From contig NC_054084.1 in assembly GCF_017562075.2 (NCBI RefSeq), forward strand, positions 42,205,197 through 42,269,196: DNA of 64,000 nucleotides, given 5' to 3'. The DNA comes from Anopheles merus. Taxonomy: Eukaryota; Arthropoda; Insecta; Diptera; Culicidae. The notes under the pieces are model-generated. The model was not told the DNA's origin and did no database searches. It saw only the letters and a list, made by a program, of their open reading frames with translations. Made by a program: the position numbers and the translations under genes. Position 1 is the stretch's first letter, and every line of letters starts with the position of its first letter. Positions 57,401 to 64,000 of the stretch are shown piece by piece.

Positions 57401-60400
57401 GGCGGTATTGCGTTACATGCGTTACTACACAAACCGTTCTTACTGTGCACGGGGTGGCAACGCGTTTCGAATGATTTTTATGTGGGATAGATAAGCGTGA
57501 ACTATTCCAGAAGTCATATACATCCTAATGTGTCCAGAGGTGTTCAATTCACAATTAGAATAGCATTTTTCTTTAGCGTTGGCGAAATATGATTGGCAGT
57601 TCCCCGGACAGTTCTATGTGTTCCCATCGATTACATTCGCTTTTGGGGTGTTGAGCCGTGTTGGTATGATGGAGAAATGTATTTTTAGCATCACTTCGCG
57701 TCACTTTTCTCACATCGGTATTGGTTTGGCTATTTGCTTTTTTCCTTTCCGTCGCCTAGCGTAACCAAACAACAGTGTGCCCGTCAGTTTGTATCGATTG
57801 CAAAGCCGGTACAAAGCGGTTCAATGCTATGCTATGTAGCTATTGACAAACGGGTTCGTCTAAGCAGAACAAGGCTACTCTTTAAGCGTGAACATATGTA
57901 TGAGATATGTAGAGGTGGAGAAGAGTCGCTTGATATTAGTATTTAAATGCAAAAGGTGTCAATGGACGGTGGTCTATTCGATAGATGCGTCCGCTCCGAT
58001 CGCCTTACCAAATCGATTCCCAATCGGACCAATATCCCTTTAGTTACCTATCAGGCTGCGTGTTATACTAATACACTGTTTTCCGTGTCAATTTCGAATG
58101 TGAACGGCATTATTCAACAATCGCGCGAAGTTTTTTCAACAGCCCAGCTGTCACAAATATTGACAGCTGTTGAAAAACATCATGTTTTGAATAATGCTGT
58201 TCACACTGAAAACTGAGCCGGAAAACAGTGTAAGTCTGTGACGTCTATATAGGTCGCCATGCCAAAAAGAAGAATACAAATTAGCTAATGCATATTTATA
58301 ATGATTGGGAATAGCAGTATTATGCTATTAATGGTACTTTCCAGCAAAACCGTCACATTCCTATCGTACGCCGCTCGATCGCCAATCATTAAACGCCACA
58401 GCAATATGCCACACGCGATTGCCATATAACATTACGGTGACAATAACCTTCAACTGTTCACAGATACGGCAGCAAGCACCGGTAAATCTTATCTCAGCAC
58501 CACACGAATTGCTAGTCACAATGCGTAATGGGAACGTCATAAACTACTATTCCGGTATGAGATGTCCCTTAAGAACCTGGCAATGAATCAACACTTAATC
58601 CAGGGCCAGAACCCAACTCACTCTCTGTTACCAATCTCTAGTAGTTGCAAAACAAGTCCATTACACTGCGCCTCCGTGTTTGGCATTATTACGCATTTAG
58701 ACGTTCTCCCGTCCTATTTCGAAAACACCCAACTCGAACCGACTCGAAGTCCACCGCACCCGTTTGCAATGGCGCACGGCGCTTAGATGCGTTGTACCGA
58801 GGTATGCACCACGACCAGCGTTCTCGCGCGCCCTGCACTCGTCTGTGTGTGTGCGGTGTTTTTTGGCATCATCCGCTCCCCTAGTACTCGCGCAAAGGAA
58901 AAATGTAAAGAATGCATCAAGCCATGTATGTAGCCATGTATTGGTGCCATTGCACTTGCCTCTGCACTTGTCTTCGCAGTGTATTTGTGGGTTGCAATGG
59001 ATTTGTTTTGATAAAGTGTGCATTAGTGCTATTACACTTCCACACAGGGGGCACGCTTACATAGAAGCGAACAGGCGCGCCCTTGCACACGCCAATATAA
59101 TGCAATGGATGTAGCGGTGCATAGCACACCCCCTCAACTCCGTCTCGCGATGTTAGAACGGGCCTTTCGGTGTGTCAGTGTGTTAATCTAACAGACAACA
59201 GCACCACCAACAACAAAAACTGTAACTTCGTCGCTGCTGGGGGCACGACTCGCTCTGCCGTGGCCTGCACGTGGTTGTTATTGTTGTCGAAGGCTTGATC
59301 TAACGGTTCCGTGGTGGCAAGATCGCGCATTGGCGTGATGCGGCTCAAACACTCCCCTCCGTGTATCATAGAAACAGTAGTGCGGCCGTGTATGTTGGGG
59401 GGGTATGTGAAGTGTTGTTTGCACGTCATCCGCAAAGCTGCACCGACGACTGCACTCGAAACTGCGGTTAGCTGATTGATCACGGTGGAGTTCAATTGCT
59501 CGGCTCACGTGCCCTGGTTCTGATGATAAAACGTATTTACTTGCGGACAGATTAACATATCATTACAATTTCAATATGTTTTTCTTGTTGAGGTTTGTGC
59601 TCAGAATTAAACATCCATTGTTAATTTCGAAATGTATTGAAATAATAAGAAAATAAGTTTGAAGTTCTTTTTATTGAATTAAATTTTAAATTTGAGTATT
59701 TTAGTTTAGCCAAATGTCAGTAATTCGTTTATGATTTGTTGTATTATTGTTTAAAAAAACGCGTGTTATGATTATTTTATAAAAAGTCCTAATTTAAGGT
59801 TGGGCTTTATTGAGCTGCATAAAATTAATTCTTCAAGATGAAGCAGAAACAAAATCCAAACTTCAAATAAATTGCAACAAATGTGTTAAGAATAATAATT
59901 ATGCATTTGATTGCATTTCAGTTCATTTTAGTAGCAAAATGGCTTTTCTTAATTTACATTACATCCATGCTAACTGCAATCAAAGCTTTTGCCCGTTATG
60001 ATAGAAGCTCATCCACGCCTGTAGTACGGCCATGCAGGGGCAATATACACCACCACTCCCAAATGGCAAGTACTTTATATCGCAAAGCTACAAAGTAACA
60101 CTTAGCGCTACATCGTCTGGTCTAACTCTAGGCGTTTCTTTCCGCCAAAAGCACACACTTGCGCGTTCCTATATTACCCGCTTATCGACCACAACCGACC
60201 ATTTCGACAGCCGTCCCAGACGTTACCGTAGCATCTGGTTGTCAGACTCCCTCGGTCGACACACGGCGTGCAAACATCGGTGACGTATCACAGTGTCAAC
60301 AATATCTTCTATTCTCCAGCTCGTGATGGCTAGATTCTCCGGGATTGTAGCAACTCATGCTTCTAATTGAGCAGATTGGTATATTTGTTTAACGAGCTCG

Positions 60401-63400
60401 CGATTGTGAAGGCTTTCAATAGCAGTCTTCCGCCCTAGCTGGGCTGAAAAGATTCGGTGATATAGTTATTATAACTGTCTCATCATTCAAGCACCATTGC
60501 GCGCCATCATTCTAATTGCTGCTAATTGGCATTTCTTTCGGGGTTTGGCCGATTTCTGACACTCCAGTACGCTAGCTATATAGCTAACATGGATAATAAT
60601 TGAAGCAAAGTCAAAGTTTCGCGCCTTCCGCGCTTGCTTTATCGTTAGGAGCAACTTGTATCAATGTCTGCCGGCATTTCTTATCTTTCGTAAGGTGGTG
60701 AAATAGCACTGAGAAACGTGCTTTTAAATGGAAATGAAGAATGAGGAATCCGAGTAACTACGTTACCATAAGGCAACGAACAATCGCTGAGCAAGCTAAT
60801 TATATTTCTAAGATTTCTTTTTATTTTAATTATTCACCAACAGTAGTATGGCTTCGTCTCGCGGCGCCTCAAATCACAGTCTCTTGTAACTCTGGTCTGG
60901 AGGAGCTAACCTCTCGTACGTTTGCTACTTTCTTTCCAGGCAAAAGCTGACGTCGCCCAAATGGAACCCCTTCAAAGGCATCCGGTTGCGCTGGAAGGAG
61001 AAGATCCGCCTGAACAATGTTATCTGGCGCTGCTGGCATATGCAATGTGAGTTTCCTAGTCCCTTTTTCCTGGTCTATCTTATCCAAATTTCTCCAGATG
61101 GCTTCTAGGGACACAAACTGCACCGTTCGTGTAGCCCCGTGTTTACCCATCAACTTAGCCCTCCGGTTGGGTCCGTTCGTCTGTACCCGTACCATGGAAA
61201 GATTATGCCATATTTACCTAAAGTCTTGCTCTCCCTGTCTCTCAGTCTCTTCGTCTCCCGCTATCTCTGAAGAGCTTTGCCTGCCCGTTACAGAACATCG
61301 ACTTTAAATAGATCGTGTCTACGTCGCAATCGTTCGCATCTTCACGCGGCCAAGACACCCGTATAGTGTAAGATAAACAATCAAAGTATCGCGTGACAAG
61401 GGGCCGGTTCACTCCCCTCCCGAGGACCATCGGTAGGAGACCTAATCCATCCTCAATTGCTGTGTCCATCGGTCGTTCCGTTGCCCATGTACCACCGTGC
61501 TCTTGCCTCTCATTCCGCAAGCTCTCCTGCGGAGTGGACTCCAGTGGAATGTTCGTATTCGCAGGTGCTATCTGGTTGATAACGAGTTTGGTACCACCAC
61601 CACAGGACAATGTTGCATAAAAATTAGGAAAAACACATACACTAAAAAAACAAAACCCCATCAACAGCCTTATCGCAGCAATGTCCCGGTTTGATCCGGT
61701 TTATTTTTTTGGCTCAATCAACCGAACTCCCCATACGCTGCAATTGGATGCAATTTCATCTAATCAACATTTAAATCCTTCCTGGTTTGCGTTGCATTCC
61801 GGCTCGCGCAGTGTCACTATCTTAGACGAGCGTTTTAGCTCCTGAAGCTGCCAATTGGAAATGCTTTCTCAGAGGTTGGGGGTTGTTTCGTTGGCAGTGG
61901 GGAAGCGCGGTGTTTGCATACAGCTCGATCCCTTTTGCTATGCATAGGCCACTGATAAGAAGTGACCAAATATCAGTGGTTGTCGTCCGTTTGGTTAGAG
62001 GTAGCGGGGTGTGTGTGTATCTGTGTGTGTTTGTGGGGCAGCAGGCGACTACAATCTCTCGGCAACCTCGGGCTCGGCAGACTCCCTGTTCCCGCACCGT
62101 TGTTGATATAGACCGTCCGAAAGACTTTGTGGCAAAACGGGTAACGATCCGCCATTCGCCTCCCCACCTCAATTGGGTACCTCACCTCAGAGCAGAAGGG
62201 TACAGCAACAGCAAAACGGTACTGTACACCTGCTACAGCTGCTGGGTCCGGTTGGGAGGGTGACTGTATGTTTGTGTGGAAAAATCCTCCCTTTCTACTA
62301 AACGGATGATGCGAGTCATGGGGCAGAGTGTACGCTGCAAGGGAAACAAGGAGGAAGGGAGCAAGCGGAGCCGCTTGTCTTGATGGATGGTCCAGCACGT
62401 TCGTCAAGGAGGGATAGGGGGAGAGAGAGAGAGAGAAAGGGGACCCGAGTGGCGTTACCGGTAATAGTCGAGCAATCTTCGTTATCAAAAGTCCGCCCGA
62501 TGGATTTGAGCGCCTCGTCACGGGAACGTTTCAGTCGACGTGTGTTGCACCACTCGCAAATCATATCGCGGGCTCAGTTCGCGTTCAACCGAAGACACGG
62601 GATCGTCTAGCGTCTAGCGTTTTAGCGAAAGCATCTGACATTGGTTCACTGTTTGTTTGTCGCTAAAATTGTTCTCATTTTGCTCGTAACAAGAACAAAA
62701 TCGTAAGGCGCAAGTTTGCAGAGGAGGTTGTGATGTTGGCAGAGTTTTCTGTGCAGTGCTTGGGAGGTTGAAGGTTTCTTTTTTTTCCTGTGGTTCGTTA
62801 GTAAATAACCAAACTGCGCCAGGGCATTGCGTTCCCGGGGGGTGTGGAGTGCGGGTGGTGTGTCATGGTGTTGTGGCGGTGGCAGAAATAGTATTTGCAA
62901 AACAGATTGTGTCGATCGCTTCTGATCGATAGGGTGTGTGTGTGTGTTTCAGACATTGTGCGAGCCAGTGGAATTATAAACCTATTCCAAGGAGTGTACA
63001 TCGTTCGTAGTGCTGTAGTTGCTACCTCCACCGGATAGATTTCCTTTTTCTTCTCCGTGCTGCGCAAAGACAGCCTGCTGGCTCCGCAAGCTACATCACC
63101 AGTTTCACACATGGTACAGAAGATGGGCAAAAGAATTCCTGAATTTTGCGTCCTCCGACGCACCCGGTACAAGAAAAGCCAGAAGAGACGTTTCCGTTTG
63201 GTAAATGAAACATGCCTTATTGTTTTTCTTATTTTATTAACTAAAAAATCACATGTAAAATTAAAAATATGACTAATTTGTATGACTTTCTTCCTTACAG
63301 TTATCATGAAACGGAAAACTCTAGTCTGTCAGTTTGCTTCCCCTCTAGACGTAGACGTGCACAATACACCGCAGGTATGAGAGCTGCTTTAAAAGACATC

Positions 63401-63580
63401 ACCGTCTTAACAATAACACCAACTAATTATGTTGTTCTCCTTGTTCCTAAAAACAAACAGGCCATCTTACTTGAAGGAAAGTACTGGAAGAGAAAATGCA
63501 ACGTAATCAAGGCGGAGTATAAAAAATGGCGACGGTTTAACGTTAACCGAGCACTAGGTGCGACCAACATTGTTGATACG
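50944..63580 (+). CDS. Mondo: Mondo: MondoA/ChREBP-type glucose-sensing transcription factor, N-terminal part, four exons
   Basis: Joined exons are 50944-51416, 60940-61046, 63301-63374 and 63461-63580, with GT/AG introns and consistent phases (2, 1, 0). The protein spells the Mondo conserved region in order: ETIHSGQFMVSHFE; VEIDTDLSTVFNTLNVTYT running into QKLTSPKWNPFKGIRLRW; KEKIRLNNVIWRCWHMQF; VCQFASPLDVDVHNTPQ; LLEGKYWKRKCNVIKAEYKK. Human MondoA and ChREBP have IHSGHFM, SGKLVSPKW, KIRLNNAIWRAWYIQY and LEGNYWKRR at the same places. This N-terminal module senses glucose-6-phosphate and controls nuclear entry through an export signal and 14-3-3 binding. The bHLH-ZIP domain that pairs with Mlx lies beyond the right edge. 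Confidence 0.92.
52334..52654. mobile_element. hAT-like MITE
   Basis: The left end is CAGGGGTCTCCAAACTTTTC and the right end in complement is CAGGAGTCTCCAAACTATGG, a typical hAT terminal repeat. Flanks GTTTAGAG and GACTGGAG may be a decayed 8-bp duplication (5 of 8 match). The interior repeats GGGCCGCAT and GCGGGCC; there is no coding capacity. Confidence 0.85.
53694..54993. mobile_element. 1.3 kb element with terminal inverted repeats TTAGGGTAASTGNACCAATT
   Basis: The left end is TTAGGGTAACTGTACCAATT and the right end in complement is TTAGGGTAAGTGAACCAATT, both followed by GGCTATA-type sequence. Inside, TACCAATTATRG-like motifs recur (about 53898, 54608, 54950). No transposase reading frame is visible, so it is probably non-autonomous. 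The flanking duplication could not be defined and I cannot name the superfamily. Confidence 0.7.
55135..55985 (+). pseudogene. Degraded non-LTR retrotransposon (Jockey-like) reverse transcriptase fragment
   Basis: LVYADDLKFFTVIKDTSDCQ carries the YADD catalytic motif, followed by LFEDWCSRNRLKLCPVKCQT. After stops it continues as LGVLLDWMLRF, LGLIIKICK, LKVVYCAIVRSLLEYCCVVW, SIQRKL and LLGLESLNVRSK, then VFKHRFRQRFH near 55890. The order is that of the RT C-terminus in Jockey-type elements. Both ends are missing and several stops and frameshifts occur. Confidence 0.8.
58074..58231. mobile_element. Foldback MITE (158 bp) with TA target duplication
   Basis: CACTGTTTTCCG at the left matches CGGAAAACAGTG at the right, and TA flanks both ends (58072-58073, 58232-58233). 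The two arms pair over most of their length (GTGAACGGCATTATTCAA versus TTGAATAATGCTGTTCAC; TTTTTTCAACAGC versus GCTGTTGAAAAA), so a single strand would fold into a long hairpin. Confidence 0.85.
60940..61046 (+). CDS. Mondo: Mondo coding exon 2
   Basis: The acceptor is TTTCTTTCCAG and the donor is CAAT|GTGAGT. The first G completes a Thr codon from exon 1; the exon then reads QKLTSPKWNPFKGIRLRW and KEKIRLNNVIWRCWHMQ. This is the core 14-3-3 and localisation block of Mondo proteins. Confidence 0.93.
61047..63300 (+). other. Mondo intron 2
   Basis: A 2.25 kb intron. It includes a GA tract (about 62418-62438), short TG tracts and a minus-strand open frame of 140 residues (61242-61664) without a recognisable motif. 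The open frames at 63019-63272 are intronic: they do not join exons 2 and 3, whereas the spliced frame does. Confidence 0.6.
63301..63374 (+). CDS. Mondo: Mondo coding exon 3
   Basis: The acceptor is TTCCTTACAG and the donor is CAG|GTATGA. TT completes a Phe codon with the T of exon 2; then IMKRKTLVCQFASPLDVDVH and NTPQ. The family equivalent is VCGFVTPLEG. It is only 74 bases long and recognisable by homology and phase. Confidence 0.9.
63461..63580 (+). CDS. Mondo: Mondo coding exon 4
   Basis: The acceptor is AACAAACAG and the donor is ACG|GTAAGT; 40 phase-0 codons. AILLEGKYWKRKCNVIKAEY and KKWRRFNVNRAL match the basic LEGNYWKRRIEVVMREYHKW block. The short 86-bp intron upstream (63375-63460) is AT-rich and unremarkable. 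Confidence 0.93.
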
Positions 63581-64000
63581 GTAAGTGGTCGAATATGTAC
63601 GTATTTATTTATTTATTTTTTTATTCATTTATTAATTCATTTATTTAGTTACTTATTCGTTCATAATATTTTTTTGGCGTTTTATGATATTTTATGATTT
63701 AATTCTTATGTATTTTTGACATTTGAAATGTATTTTGGGCATTTGATTATCGCTTTTCCATCTTTTATTTTACAATATGATTTTTGCGTAAGGCTTGGCG
63801 TATTTTTTTAACACCATGAGTCGACGCTACGTTAGTTACGATCGTACTGTTTATTGCTTCCGTGGCATGGTTTTGATAATGTTAGCCGGCTTTTTTTCGC
63901 AACGTGCGAAAAAATCATGCCACCAATCGAGTGTGTCTGTACGCATGTTTCCAAAAAAGAAAAATCGTCAAACCCTCTTATCTGGTGGGGCACGTTTTTA
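63581..64000 (+). other. Mondo intron 4, partial
   Basis: AT-rich, with an ATTT-repeat stretch at 63602-63650; runs to the window edge. No further exon recognised. Confidence 0.5.

Larger units (their letters stand above)
51417..60939 (+). other. Mondo intron 1
   Basis: A 9.5 kb intron filled in part by a hAT-like MITE, a 1.3 kb TIR element, a decayed non-LTR fragment and a foldback MITE, each listed separately. The GC-richer interval 56100-57450 and the stretch 58300-60900 show only overlapping open frames without recognisable motifs. Confidence 0.6.

Noticed and set aside
61242..61664. Minus-strand open frame of 140 residues in Mondo intron 2
   Set aside because: Fairly balanced composition, but no recognisable domain, start context or partner exon. 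I could not support a gene; a protein search for retroelement gag similarity would settle it.
63019..63272. Open frames with basic RRTRYKKSQKRRFRL peptide just before Mondo exon 3
   Set aside because: Tempting as an exon, but the phase from exon 2 (one base) joins exon 3 directly to give the conserved WHMQF-IMKRKTLVCQF, leaving no room for it.

Overview
The window is animal nuclear DNA. It has spliced genes with GC-rich exons and AT-rich introns, many microsatellites, and several classes of transposable element. Protein similarity and repeat style point to a dipteran, most likely an anopheline mosquito. I saw no rRNA, tRNA, CRISPR array or prokaryotic gene organisation.

Three host genes can be assembled by joining exons at GT/AG sites with consistent phase. 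(1) The 5' half of a Sur (sulfonylurea receptor, ABCC-type ABC transporter) gene lies on the minus strand. Seven coding exons run from the ATG at 40330 to 322, and the gene continues off the left edge. (2) A two-exon gene for an RPA-interacting protein (RPAIN) lies on the plus strand at 48021-48717. (3) The 5' part of Mondo lies on the plus strand, from the ATG at 50944 to 63580, with four exons, and continues off the right edge. Mondo is the MondoA/ChREBP-type glucose-sensing bHLH-ZIP factor. Sur and RPAIN are divergent, with about 7.7 kb between them; RPAIN and Mondo are in tandem.

Most of the remaining sequence is intron or intergenic DNA colonised by mobile elements. Sur intron 1 (26053-40103) carries three Helitrons joined head to tail: an apparently intact 6.4 kb element with a 1727-residue Rep/helicase (26793-33155), a short one (33156-34935) and a diverged one (34936-37983). 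The third is interrupted by a Tc1-like element with about 325-bp inverted ends. Sur intron 3 holds a 5'-truncated non-LTR retrotransposon (about 20655-22530). Mondo intron 1 holds a hAT-like MITE, a 1.3 kb terminal-inverted-repeat element, a degraded non-LTR fragment and a foldback MITE. tRNA-related SINE copies are scattered through the window, two of them with perfect target-site duplications.

On functional links: Sur-type proteins partner inward-rectifier K+ channels, Mondo/Mlx drives sugar-responsive transcription, and RPAIN is a nuclear import adaptor for the single-strand DNA-binding protein RPA. Their adjacency need not mean co-regulation. The most interesting structures are the tandem Helitron array, the roughly 170-residue low-complexity insertion in Sur exon 5, and the 1.3 kb TIR element in Mondo intron 1.
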